NCBI GenBank assembly: GCA_963731125.1
Contig: CAVSVP010000036.1
Span: 32,439 to 96,438, forward strand
Length of the DNA stretch: 64,000 bases
DNA from: CAVSVP01 sp963731125
Lineage (GTDB): Bacteria; Pseudomonadota; Gammaproteobacteria; Competibacterales; Competibacteraceae
Direction of reading: 5' to 3'
Shown: in pieces, positions 26,901 to 36,373 of the stretch
Layout of the letters: each line of letters opens with the position of its first letter
Position numbering within the stretch: position 1 is the stretch's first letter
Notes under the pieces: generated by a model
What the model was told of the DNA's origin: nothing
What the model saw: the letters and a program-made list of their open reading frames with translations, nothing else
The model's database searches: none
Program-made: the position numbers and the translations under genes

Positions 26901-27902
26901 ATGAACCTTATCACCAAGCCTTACGCCAGGGCTTTTCTTGAATTTGCCCGGAATAAACCAGAAGTGCTTTGTGTTTCCGCCGATTTAACCAGTTCCTGCG
27001 AAATCGATAACTTTCGCGATCAATTTCCAGAACGGTTTTTTTCCATGGGAATGGCAGAGCAAAATATGCTCAGTGTCTGCGGCGGTCTTGCTTTGGAAGG
27101 ATATCGTCCTTTTGTTCATTCCTTTGGAGTGTTTCTCTACAGACGGCCATTGGATCAATTAATCAATTCCACCGCCTATTCCAACCGCCGGGTGCGGTTG
27201 ATGGGATTTTTGCCGGGAATCACCACCCCGGGCGGTGTGACCCATCAGGCCATCGAAGACATCGCGGTGCTGCGCAGTATTCCCAATATGACGTTATTGG
27301 AAACCGGCGATGCAACCGAAGTGGAAACGGTACTGGAAGTCGCCGATGCCGTGGACGGTCCGGTTTATGTGCGAGTGTTGCGGGGCGCCGTGCCGCGCTT
27401 ATTTAGCGAGCCATTTTGTTTTAATCGGTTAAGAACCCTTAGTCAGGGAAAGGACGTGATGATCGTATCCAGCGGCATTACGACCGAAGAAGCCTTGCGA
27501 GCCACCAAGGCTCTGACTAAAGCGGGCATCAGCATCACCCATCTCCATGCCTCCACGTTAAAGCCCTTCGCCAAGGAGCAGTTTCTTGAGTCTATTACCG
27601 GCAGCGAACAAGGCATTATTACCATAGAAAATCATACCGTTGTCGGTGGGTTGGGAAGTATCGTCGCAGAGCTTCTCGCGGAAGCCGGTATGGGTAAAAA
27701 ACTCATTCGTCTCGGTTTGCAGGATACCTTTGCCCATGGGGCGAGTCGGCCCTATTTAATGAAACACCTGGGATTTGATGCGCTAAGCTTAGTGGCTGCC
27801 GTTGAGTCATTAATGCATACTTCTTTTGGCATCACGGAAGCCCATCTTCAGGCAGTGCGCCTGGACGAAGTTCATGGCCTTACCAAAGAGGAAGCGTTAT
27901 GA
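26901..27902 (+). CDS. Transketolase, C-terminal (pyrimidine-binding) subunit
   Basis: This 333-residue protein supplies the pyrimidine-binding and C-terminal domains: ERFFSMGMAEQNMLSVCGGL contains the catalytic Glu that activates ThDP, followed by YRPFVHSFGVFLYRRPLDQL and, in the C-terminal domain, GIITIENHTVVGGLGS. Split transketolases of this kind are usual in archaea and in many bacteria with special pathways. Its stop overlaps the start of the RuBisCO-like gene by 4 bases (ATGA), so the three proteins are coupled. Confidence 0.9.
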   Translation: MNLITKPYARAFLEFARNKPEVLCVSADLTSSCEIDNFRDQFPERFFSMGMAEQNMLSVCGGLALEGYRPFVHSFGVFLYRRPLDQLINSTAYSNRRVRLMGFLPGITTPGGVTHQAIEDIAVLRSIPNMTLLETGDATEVETVLEVADAVDGPVYVRVLRGAVPRLFSEPFCFNRLRTLSQGKDVMIVSSGITTEEALRATKALTKAGISITHLHASTLKPFAKEQFLESITGSEQGIITIENHTVVGGLGSIVAELLAEAGMGKKLIRLGLQDTFAHGASRPYLMKHLGFDALSLVAAVESLMHTSFGITEAHLQAVRLDEVHGLTKEEAL

Positions 27903-29014
27903 CGGATGAATGTTTTCGGGTGAATTATCGCATCTGCGGGGATGAGGCCCTTGCTCTGGACAAAGCCAGGACCATTTGTTTGGAACAGACGGTGGAACTC
28001 GGTGATGAGCTGATTCCGTCCGGGTTTATTCGAGATAACATAGTAGGGCGCATTGAGCGCTTTGACCCCGTGCAAGAAGGGCTATTCGAAGCGCAAATCA
28101 GCTATTCCGTCGCCACCTCGGCTTTTGAATTAACCCAGTTATTAAACGTTATTTTTGGTAATACCAGCATCAAAGCAGGGATTCGCGTAGAGAACCTTGA
28201 TCTTAGTGACAGCCTGTTTAAAACGTTTTCCGGTCCGCGGTTTGGTATTCCGGGCTTGCGGGATCGGCTCCATGTGCCGGATAAACCGCTACTCTGTAGC
28301 GCGTTAAAACCCATGGGAAAGTCTGCCGCAGAGTTAGCCCATATCGCCTATGCGTTTGCCTTAGGCGGCATCGACGTGATTAAGGATGATCATGGGCTGA
28401 GTAATCAGCCATTTTGTCCTTACCGGGAGCGGGTGCAAGCCTGTGCGGAAGCGGTGGCGGCAGCCAATCGTAAAACCGGCAAGCATTGCCTCTATGTGCC
28501 CAATGTGACAGCGCCGGCTCCGGAAATTTCCGCGCGAGTTCAGTTTGCTCAACAGGTAGGAGCGGGAGGATTACTGATAGCGCCTGGGCTGACGGGATTC
28601 GATACGCTGCGGGCATTGGCGGAAGACGAGACGGTTAAATTACCCATTCTTTCTCATCCGGCCTTGCTGGGCTGCATGGTAGTCAACCAAGACAGCGGCT
28701 TTTCCCATCGTGTGTTGTTTGGACAGTTACCGCGTATCGCCGGGGCAGATGCATCAATTTATCCCAATTACGGAGGGCGGTTTGCCTTTACCCGCGAGCA
28801 ATGTGAAAGCATTGCCCAGGGTTGCCGGACACCGCTGGGTAATTATCTTTCCATTTTTCCAATGCCCGGTGGGGGTATGACCCTGGAGAAGATTCCCGAG
28901 ATGCTGGATTTGTACGGCAATGATGTGATGTTTCTCATGGGCGGGGGATTGTATGGAAGATCTCCTGATTTAGCCGATAATGCCCGGTATTTTCTCTCGC
29001 TGGTAGGTCGGTAA
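27899..29014 (+). CDS. RuBisCO-like protein (form IV)
   Basis: This 371-residue protein is homologous to the RuBisCO large subunit but shorter. The phosphate/substrate lysine region reads LCSALKPMGKSAAELA, where form I has KPKLG, so the second Lys is Met. The metal site reads GGIDVIKDDHGLSNQPF, where true RuBisCO has TKDDENVNSQPF: the carbamylated Lys and following Asp are kept, but Glu is His. The C-terminal glycine loop (MFLMGGGLYGRSPDLADNA) is present. It is therefore not expected to fix CO2. RuBisCO-like proteins do enolisation, isomerisation or decarboxylation of sugar phosphates, for example in methionine salvage or D-apionate breakdown. The operon partner, a split transketolase, points to a ketose-phosphate substrate. 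Confidence 0.9.
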   Translation: MTDECFRVNYRICGDEALALDKARTICLEQTVELGDELIPSGFIRDNIVGRIERFDPVQEGLFEAQISYSVATSAFELTQLLNVIFGNTSIKAGIRVENLDLSDSLFKTFSGPRFGIPGLRDRLHVPDKPLLCSALKPMGKSAAELAHIAYAFALGGIDVIKDDHGLSNQPFCPYRERVQACAEAVAAANRKTGKHCLYVPNVTAPAPEISARVQFAQQVGAGGLLIAPGLTGFDTLRALAEDETVKLPILSHPALLGCMVVNQDSGFSHRVLFGQLPRIAGADASIYPNYGGRFAFTREQCESIAQGCRTPLGNYLSIFPMPGGGMTLEKIPEMLDLYGNDVMFLMGGGLYGRSPDLADNARYFLSLVGR

Positions 29015-29457
29015 AGGGTTTCTTTATTGTCCCCGGCAGTGGTCGTTATAGGGAAGATGCTGAAGCGGGTTAGGACAGTTCGGGGTTGCCCTCCGCCATC
29101 GAGCGGTGGTGACCAAATAATCCACTTACGGCAGGAATAGAACAGCCTGTGTTTGATTTGCCGGCAAAAGATTATTAAATTGACTGACTTTGCCTGGCGC
29201 TTCCAAAAGCGAATTAAGCTCGCTTTTTATGATAGATTGCGAAGGGTTATTCATCCTTCCAATGAATCGATTTCTAATATGAGTAAGTAATTTTGGCTTT
29301 ACATCATAGCAACTTGTCCACTAGGCCAAATAGGCCGTGAAAGGTTGTATTCGAGCTCGTTGACCAACCATCATTGCATTGATTAGAGATATAAATAGCA
29401 ATATGGCATGACGCAGCTTAGCTAACTGGTGATTTCAAAACTAGATACATGTTAAAA
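29015..29457. other. Intergenic region at the border of the accessory region
   Basis: About 440 bp without a supported gene, apart from the terminator at 29205. Base composition becomes AT-rich here and stays so through most of the next 25 kb. Confidence 0.5.
29205..29228 (+). terminator. Rho-independent terminator of transketolase/RLP operon
   Basis: AAAAGCGA and TCGCTTTT pair around a 7-base loop and run into a T tract. It lies 190 bp after the RuBisCO-like gene on the same strand. Confidence 0.75.
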
Positions 29458-31301
29458 ATGAAGAGGAACCTCTTTACTGATCAAGATAAGACATATTTTT
29501 TTTATTTTTAGCGATTATTTTTTTGGTTGTGTTAGTCCGCACCGCTTGAATATCTGATGACGCAACTATCACGCTAAGAACAGTACTCAATTTCACTCAT
29601 GGTTATGGACCGGTTTTCAATATTACAGAACGGGTGCAGGCTTACACTCATCCATTGTGGTTTCTTATTGTCTCTTTTTTATATTTAGTAATTGGAAATA
29701 TATTCTACACGACTCTTTTTATTTCATTCATTTTTTCTGTATTGGCATTTTTAATCTTAATATTTAGATTATCTTTAACGACAGAATGGGCAATTATAAG
29801 TGCCTTATCATTACTTTTTTCTAAAGCATTTATAGATTACAGTACGTCTAGATTAGAGAATCTATTATCTTATTTTCTTTTGGCTTTATTTGTTATAACC
29901 TTCAGAAATCAAGCTAATGAAGCAAAAAAAGATTTATTTAAAATAGTATTATTATTTTCGCTAATATATTTGAATCGACCGGATTTGGTTTTATTGGTAT
30001 TTCCAATGCTGTTGGTGGCTTACTATCGGGTAAAAAATATAAGATTAGTTATCACTTCTTCAATGTTAGGGGCGTTGCCATTAATGGGATGGTTTTTATT
30101 CTCTTTGATATATTATGGGTTTCCATTTCCCAATACAGCGTATGCTAAGCTTGGTACGGGGATTGACGATTATCAATTACTAGTCCAAGGAGTTCGATAT
30201 TTTCTCGATTCCATAGATCGTGATCCTATTACTTTAATTGTTATTTGTTTTAGTGTTATATTGGGACTTAAAAATCGCTCCCAATTAAATTTAGCCTTGT
30301 CTTTAGGTATAGTTTTATATCTCTTATATGTATTAAAAATAGGTGGCGATTTTATGTCTGGCCGCTTTCTTTCTGTTCCTTTTTTTGCGGCCACTATATT
30401 ATTAGTTAATCAGCCGAGAATAACAACATCAACTTTTGCAGCCTTGTTCTTATTGGTGATACTTGTTGGAGCTGCATCATCTCATGCTACAATATTTAGC
30501 GATAGCAAATATCACAGTAATGAGAAAGGAATAGGTATAGTAGATGAGCGTGGTTTTTACTACCAGAAACGTGGATTACTATCAGGAGATCGTTCCAGAT
30601 TTATGGATCTCCTTGAGTGGCCTAAGAAAAATACTTACAAAAATACTTACTCAGTAGGAAAAAAAATAAAGGATGTAAAAACAAAATGTGGTAGTTTAGG
30701 ATATAATGGCCTCTATAGTGGTCCTTTTGTTCATTTTGTAGATCCGTGTGGTTTAGCTGATCCATTACTTGCTAGGCTGCCAGCAAGATACGATCCAAAT
30801 TTTCGTATAGGGCATTTTCTTAGGAACATACCAAGGCATTACCTAAATAGTATTCGTGAGTCAAAAAATTTACTTGAAGACAAGATGCTAAAAGAGTTTT
30901 ATGATAAATTAAATATTATTACTAAATCATCAAATCTCTTTTCCACTGAGCGGTTTCTTACCATATTAAAAATGAATTTAGGCTGGTACTCTGATCTTAT
31001 TGATCATGAATTGTATGGGGGAAAGCCTGCAGAGCAGGTTGCAATTCAAATTAAAAAGTTGGAACAGCTTAATAAAGTAAAACAAGAAGGGACTAAATGG
31101 AATGCGTTGGGAAACATAATATTAAAACCAAATTCTAAGTTAGTTGTTGATTTTATAAATACATCTGTCGAAAATAAATGGATTGATATATCTTTAGATC
31201 ACAATGATTATTACCCTCGGTTCGCCCATTTTTGTAATATGTTGAATTTTAAAATGAATATTCAACAATTTTCGAGAATAAAGCATTTATTGAATATATA
31301 A
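29458..31301 (+). pseudogene. ZomB-like integral membrane protein (GT-C-like), broken
   Basis: The longest frame (29634-31301, 555 residues) has about ten hydrophobic segments and the landmark GGDFMSGRFLSVPFF. Coding extends upstream in frame: SDDATITLRTVLNFTHGYGP, then VFNITERVQAYTHPLWF, the conserved N-terminal region of ZomB-like and related GT-C membrane proteins, including the DD motif. Just before SDDA the codon expected for Trp (RTA-W-ISDD) is TGA at 29547. Further up, a good start (ATG at 29458, MKRNLFTDQDKTY) is in another frame, joined across a poly-T run. At the 3' end a 133-bp MITE interrupts the gene at 31214. The protein is thus broken in three places. The intact form would be a polytopic membrane protein related to flagellar motor control or glycosylation. 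GC is low. Confidence 0.8.
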
Positions 31302-31346
31302 GTTGTTGAATTTTAAAAGCTTTCAAAAAAATGAGCGAACCGAGGG
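31214..31346. mobile_element. 133-bp MITE-like element
   Basis: The element starts CCCTCGGTTCGCCCATTTTT and ends with the inverse (one mismatch over 20 bases), and is flanked by the direct repeat TTATTA at 31208-31213 and 31347-31352. It is too small to encode a transposase. Removing the element and one TTATTA copy restores the host frame exactly: ISLDHNDYY joins ALLFKKNESL. The interior is AT-rich and contains TTGTTGAATTTTAAAA-type repeats. Confidence 0.9.
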
Positions 31347-31554
31347 TTATTATGCTCTTCTTTTTAAAAAGAATGAATCTCTTGTTGGTAGAATGGAATT
31401 AGGACCAAAAAAAATTAAAGGCGGTTTAGCCAGATATGTTGTAAGAATGCCGGAAAGTGTGTATATCAACAAATTTGACACTATAATTATTAAGCCAGTT
31501 TACGGTGATGGTCATTATTCTATCGGTCATTTTTTTCTAAAAAACAACCCGTAA
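31303..31554 (+). pseudogene. C-terminal fragment of the ZomB-like protein
   Basis: From 31353 this frame encodes ALLFKKNESLVGRMELGPKK and ends GHFFLKNNP. It is the displaced C-terminus of the membrane protein upstream, separated by the MITE. The first ~15 codons of the open frame come from the MITE itself. No independent start or ribosome-binding site is convincing. Confidence 0.85.
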
Positions 31555-31600
31555 TATCTAACATTCATGAATGATGAGTTGCAAAAACGGCCGATGCTCA

Positions 31601-32300
31601 GGTAGTGCTACAGAGGTAAGGCTCCTCTAACCTCAAGATTATAATGGGATAAGAAGAACTTGATGGCACCGATGTGGTTGTCGAGTTTCTTGGAAAATGA
31701 CAGTATAGAACATGGCGTGCTGGCCATACATGTCTGGGATCTTCTGCCAAAGCTTTCGGGCACTGCGCTTGCTGCGATCGCCCACGTAAAAGGCAATCAC
31801 CTGACGAGACTTCGCATCCAACGCCAGCCACAGCCACTGCGGGTTAGTCTTCTTACCCACAAAGCTCCAGGCTTCGTCGGCTTCGACCTCCAGGCGCTGC
31901 ACGATCACACCGTCAGGCTGTTTGGGCAAGCGTACATTCAGATCATCCGGGGCTGCCTCGTAACACTCCACGGCAAAATCGATCCGCCAACTTAGGCTCA
32001 CTAAGGCCACTCGACAAATGCCTCGCAATGACACCCGTTCGGCTAATAAGCGCTTGATCAGCGCTCGATTATCGTCAGGAATCACCCGATTCTCTGCGCT
32101 CAAGACAAACTGCCGCCCACACTCTTTGCAGCGATGATTCTGTTTGCCGGTATGAATCCGACCGTTCTTTTTATAGCGCTTTGAGCCGCATTGCGGACAG
32201 CTCTCTCTGATAACCATGACCAAGCCTTCCTTCTGTGACAGGGACTTGAGCACGAAAATAACACAGAATCGCCGCACAGCCTTACCACTGGGGCACTACC
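31601..32300. mobile_element. IS1-family insertion sequence, internally deleted
   Basis: Terminal inverted repeats of about 23 bp (left end GGTAGTGCTACAGAGGTAAG; the right end differs at three positions) bound the element. The 8-bp direct repeat GATGCTCA flanks it at 31593-31600 and 32301-32308, the size expected for IS1. It carries a minus-strand IS1 transposase whose middle is deleted, so it cannot move by itself. Confidence 0.9.
31639..32217 (-). pseudogene. IS1-family transposase, internal deletion
   Basis: From ATG 32217 the protein begins MVIRESCPQCGSKRYKKNGR, the InsA-like zinc finger (CPQCG with CKECG), then a helix-turn-helix region and the catalytic domain start (EVEADEAWSFV; LALDAKSRQVIAFYVGDRS). 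After MFYTV the sequence leaves the family. In another frame the family C-terminus resumes at LSFSKKLDNHIGAIKFF and ends RGALPL at about 31608. The segment with the last catalytic residue (IERFNN-type) is missing, so the deletion both removes the active site and shifts the frame. Confidence 0.85.
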
Positions 32301-32489
32301 GATGCTCATGGTGTAATGCATAAAAAAATCACTTAACGTAAGAGAACTGGTGAAATACTTCTCAAGAATTACGGAAAATGCTATTAATTCCAAAATGGCA
32401 CGTTTTGCATTAGTAATCGATTATGTTCTAGCCGACAGCCTCTGCTTAGCTTTAGCGTCGGCTGGATTTAATCGTTTTGTTTAAGAGAA

Positions 32490-33905
32490 ATGAAGATAAT
32501 TTTAAACCGAAAAAACGTGATTCCACTACTCGGACTATTCTTAGTTGTCTGTTTAGCTTTTGTAATGCGCTTTCGGGGCGTATGGTTCGGCTATCCACTG
32601 CTACTTCATCCCGATGAACCAACAATAGTCAATGCTGCATTAGACATTATAAAAACAGGAGATTTAAATCCTCATTTTTTTAATTACCCTTCATTAAACA
32701 TCTATCTGCAAGCCCTTCTTTATAAAATAATTCAACTGCTTGGATATATATTTCTTGATATGTCACCATCAAAAATACCTGTCATTTGGTATTATATAGC
32801 CGGCAGAACGTTAAATGTTATAATATCGGGTCTCACCATAATTATCACATATAAAATTGGGAGCCAATTATTTTCTCCGCTTGCAGGTTTTTTTTCAGCA
32901 GTTTTCTTGGCGGTTTCTTATCTACATGTTACCAATTCCTACTTGTTAATAGTTGACTCTTCTGTAGCATTTTGGTCATCACTGGTAACGTTAATGGCTG
33001 TGCTAATTTATACGGAAGGGAAAAAGACAAAATACTATCTTCTGGGTGGTGTCTTTGTTGGTTTAGCGATTAGTTCAAAATATACTGCATTTATTTGCGT
33101 GACACCGATTCTAGTTGCTCACTATACACAGAGTCGAGGCGATAAAGTATGGATAGATAGAAACCTTATTGTGTGTCTTATAACAATCCCAATTGCTTTT
33201 CTTCTTACAACTCCATACGCCGTATTAGATTATAAAAGTTTTATTGCTGCTATCTGGTTTGAGGCAATCCATTACAGTAGTGGGCATCTTGGATATGAAT
33301 CTTTTACTAGTACATCGTTCTATCTTTATGGAAATTATTTAATTACAAAGGGCTATGGAACAATCCCCATCATCTTCGCTGGTTTAGGGTTAATATGGTT
33401 ATTGCGAAAAGCACCATGGAAAGCCGCTATCATTGTAGTAATTCCAATCATTCTTTATATCTTCGTAGGAAGATATAAAGTGTTTTTCACAAGGAATTTG
33501 GTGGCAACTATACCATTCCTTTCTTTACTCAGCGGGTTTTTTATTTTCGCATTATATGAAACACTTACAAAAAAACTGTTTTTTCTTTCAAAGCCGACTC
33601 GCGAGTTGGTTGTAACTCTCGCTTTAGTAATAGTTCTTATAAGCAGCGTCTGGCAACAAATTGTTATTGTACTTGATCATATCGCATTCATCACTCTACC
33701 TGATACCAGGTGGGTAAGCATTAAATGGATAAAGAAGAATTTACCATCAGGATCAATTGTTGGCCGTGAACGTTATACGCCCCCTATAGAAAAATATACA
33801 GAAAAATTCAATATCAGCTACTTTCGTTCTTTCGATGTGGGCTACTTGGATTATAGCGTTGTAAAAAACTTGGATTATATGATAGTAAGTTTCCTGGTTG
33901 ACTGA
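32490..33905 (+). pseudogene. GT-C (ArnT/PMT-like) glycosyltransferase, N-terminal part, interrupted by IS
   Basis: About 468 genuine residues encode a polytopic membrane glycosyltransferase. The acidic motif near the first periplasmic loop reads LLHPDEPTIVNAA, as in dolichyl-phosphate-mannose or undecaprenyl-phosphate sugar transferases of the GT39/ArnT type; ten or so hydrophobic segments follow. It would transfer a sugar from a lipid carrier on the outer side of the membrane. At 33894, within codons for IVSF, an IS4-like element with a 9-bp target duplication splits the gene; the last two codons and stop come from the IS. The rest of the gene resumes at 35250. Composition is AT-rich. Confidence 0.85.
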
Positions 33906-35240
33906 CAAAACTCGCTAAGGCACGGATTCTACTTGAAATTAAAGAAAGGGATGAGATGAAATGCGCGACCCGTGTTCCAACGGGATGGGTTAAACATAAG
34001 GAGCCCGCGCATGAATACCTCATCCCCACTTTACGATACGATAGTCTCCCTCTTGGCACAAGCACCGTGGCGCGATCGCCGGCATTTATCGACCTTGGCA
34101 TGGATGGTGGTTGGGTTATTGAGCAGCGGCTGGATTGGGCTAAGTGAGTGGGTGCCGTAGGTACACAGTCGCGCCGGTTCGCCGCCAGCAGTTGGCGGCG
34201 GTTTCGGCGCTGGTTAGCCAATCGGCGAGTGGATGTCCACCACCTCTACGGCGCGCTGTTGCAGCCGGTGTTGGCGGAACTGGACGCGCCACGGCTGTAC
34301 GTGGTCTTGGATACCTCGTTGCTGTGGAACCGGTGGTGTTTGATCCGCCTGGGGTTAGTGTATCGCGGCCGTACCATACCGCTGGTCTGGAAGGTGATCG
34401 AGCATCGCTCCAGCAGTGTGGCCTTTCGGGCTTACCGTGGGTTGTTGCGCTTGGCCGAGCGGCTGTTGCCGCCAGGGCGGGACATCGTGCTGTTGGCCGA
34501 TCGGGGCTTTCTGCATGGGGAACTGATGGCCTGGATTCACCGCCACGCGCGCTGGCATCTGCGCGTGCGTATCAAGCGCTCAGGGTTGCATCTCTATGTC
34601 CAGCGCCGGGGACACTATCGGCGCCTGGTCATTCGCGTGCAGGCCGGTGAAGTGGGCTGCTATCATCACGTCTTTGTCGGTGCCCAACGCCTGGAGATGC
34701 ACTTGGCCGTGGGCTGGCAACGGGGCCACCGCGAGCCCTGGTTGATCCTCAGCGATGAACCGACCGACCGCGATACCCTGGCTGAGTATGGCCAGCGCTT
34801 TCGGATCGAGGAGAATTTCCTGGACGACAAATCCAACGGCTTCCAACTGGAAAGCTCCCAACTGCGCGACGCCCGCACCCTGACACGGTTGCTGTTGGTC
34901 TTGGCCGTGGCCACCCTCTACCTGACTTGCCAAGGCGCCGCGGTGGTCGCCCAGGGCCAGCGCCGCCGGGTCGATACCCATTGGTTTCGCGGCCACAGCT
35001 ATCTGCGCTTAGGCTGGCATGGGCTGCGCTATGCGCTGGCTCATGGCGAAGCCCTGCTGCAACGCTTGACGCTGGGCTCCCTCCAGGATCCGGATCCGGC
35101 TCAGGCCAGCCGCCGACAGGGGCGGCAAAAACGTCAACAAGCCCGCTGGATGGACCCTTTGCCAGCCTGTTATGCCTTGTTACTTCCCGCCCTGGAGGCA
35201 GCATGAGAGTTAGCTGAGAGGAGTTTTGTCAGTCAACCAG
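33894..35240. mobile_element. IS4-like insertion sequence, 1347 bp
   Basis: Perfect 20-bp terminal inverted repeats (CTGGTTGACTGACAAAACTC) lie at 33894-33913 and, inverted, at 35221-35240. The 9-bp target duplication GTAAGTTTC is at 33885-33893 and 35241-35249. Inside is a GC-rich IS4-family transposase, unlike the AT-rich host gene. Removing the element and one GTAAGTTTC restores the host frame. Confidence 0.95.
34011..35206 (+). pseudogene. IS4-family transposase with nonsense codon and frameshift
   Basis: A start at 34011 (ATG behind AAGGAG) encodes MNTSSPLYDTIVSLLAQAPW and continues to LSEWVP, where a TAG stands at the place of the usual Tyr (PYVHSRA). Translation in the same frame gives VHSRA, then one base is missing and the frame moves. 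From about 34170 the second frame runs FAASSWRRFRRWLANRRVDV, then the DDE domain: VVLDTSLLW (first Asp), VLLADRGFLHG (second Asp) and YGQRFRIEENFLDDKSNGFQ with the Glu and the Y-R-E-K style signature. With one stop and one shift the enzyme is probably inactive, although the perfect ends suggest recent movement. Confidence 0.85.
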
Positions 35241-36197
35241 GTAAGTTTCTACGCTTATGGGAAATTTTTAAAATATTCAAATCAATATTCAGAAGAAGCA
35301 AAAGCCTACAAAGAGTTCTTTAAAACACACGAACTTGTAAAAGAGTTTATTCCAGATGGGAAGACATTAGGAGGTCCAAGAATACGTGTCTATAAGATAA
35401 GGCATTGCCTCGACTATCGGTTTGGCGCCATAGGCCAAGGCTGGCTGCCACTGACCGGAGACTGGGATGGCGACGGGAGTGATACGGTGGGTTTTTATGA
35501 TCCGTCAACGGGTAAATTTTTCTTAAAGAATCGACATGAGGGTGGAGTGGCTGACCTGGTTTACCGGTTTGGCGCCATAGGCCAAGGCTGGCTGCCACTG
35601 ACCGGAGACTGGGATGGCGACGGGAGTGATACGGTGGGTTTTTATGATCCGTCAACGGGTAAATTTTTCTTAAAGAATCGGCATGAGGGTGGAGTGGCTG
35701 ACCTGGTTTACCGGTTTGGCGCCATAGGCCAAGGCTGGCTGCCACTGACCGGAGACTGGGATGGCGACGGGAGTGATACGGTGGGTTTTTATGATCCGTC
35801 AACGGGTAAATTTTTCTTAAAGAATCGGCATGAGGATGGAGTGGCTGACCTGGTTTACCGGTTTGGCGCCATAGGCCAAGGCTGGCTGCCACTGACCGGA
35901 GACTGGGATGGCAACGGGACTGACACAGCGGGATTATACGAATCGAGAATCAGTCAGTTTTTCTTGAAGAACATTCATGCCGGTGGGGCTTCTGATTTGA
36001 ACTACCATTTTGATCTTGGCGGGCTCGATTGGATACCTCTTGGGGGTGACTGGGATGGCGATGGAACCGATACAGTGGGTTATTATGACCCGCTGAGGGG
36101 TTGGTTTTTGTTGACGAATAGCCAAGGAAACGGTGATAACGTCTCCATATGCCAAGCGGGGGATGGCTTGGATGATCAAGCAAAAAATTCAAGCTAA
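35226..36197 (+). pseudogene. C-terminal part of GT-C glycosyltransferase with DWDGDG repeats
   Basis: Genuine host codons resume at 35250 (YAYGKFLKYSNQYSEE) in the same frame as the part before the IS. They complete the usual end of this glycosyltransferase family (LVKEFIPDGKTLGGPRIRVY). Instead of stopping, the frame goes on into five ~49-residue repeats of the form YRFGAIGQGWLPLTGDWDGD followed by GSDTVGFYDPSTGKFFLKN. DxDGDG loops of this kind bind calcium in FG-GAP/VCBS-like propellers and lie outside the cytoplasm. A membrane glycosyltransferase with such a tail is unusual. The piece has no start of its own; it was one gene before the IS entered. Confidence 0.85.
35415..36149 (+). repeat. 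147-bp tandem repeats encoding DWDGDG units
   Basis: Units begin at 35415, 35562, 35709, 35856 and about 36003. The first three are nearly identical at DNA level (a few substitutions), the fourth is identical in its first half only, and the fifth is divergent. Near-identity shows recent duplication or gene conversion. Confidence 0.95.
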
Positions 36198-36373
36198 TGG
36201 TCATTGTTGATCCCCATATCGATATTATGTTATGAGAAATTGATGGATGGTAAGCTTAGGGGGAATCCATCTTCCAAAACTCATATAATAAACTCTACAA
36301 TATGCGACAGAATTGAGATTTGAAATTTCGATAACTTTGGGTTTTTTTTCTTTAGCAAAAAGACAAACCAGAC

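Noticed and set aside
27899..29014. Genuine CO2-fixing RuBisCO
   Set aside because: Key active-site residues are changed (KDDHG for KDDEN, LKPMG for IKPKLG), so it is a RuBisCO-like protein.
32431..32464. AGCCGAC...GTCGGCT hairpin before the GT-C gene as a terminator or riboswitch
   Set aside because: The stem is short, the loop is long and no gene ends just upstream; evidence is too weak.
35347..35892. Long minus-strand repetitive frame opposite the DWDGDG repeats
   Set aside because: The repetition comes only from the plus-strand 147-bp repeats; there is no start signal or known domain.
35415..36149. Regular repeats as a CRISPR array
   Set aside because: The units are 147-bp contiguous coding repeats with no spacers and an open reading frame through all of them.
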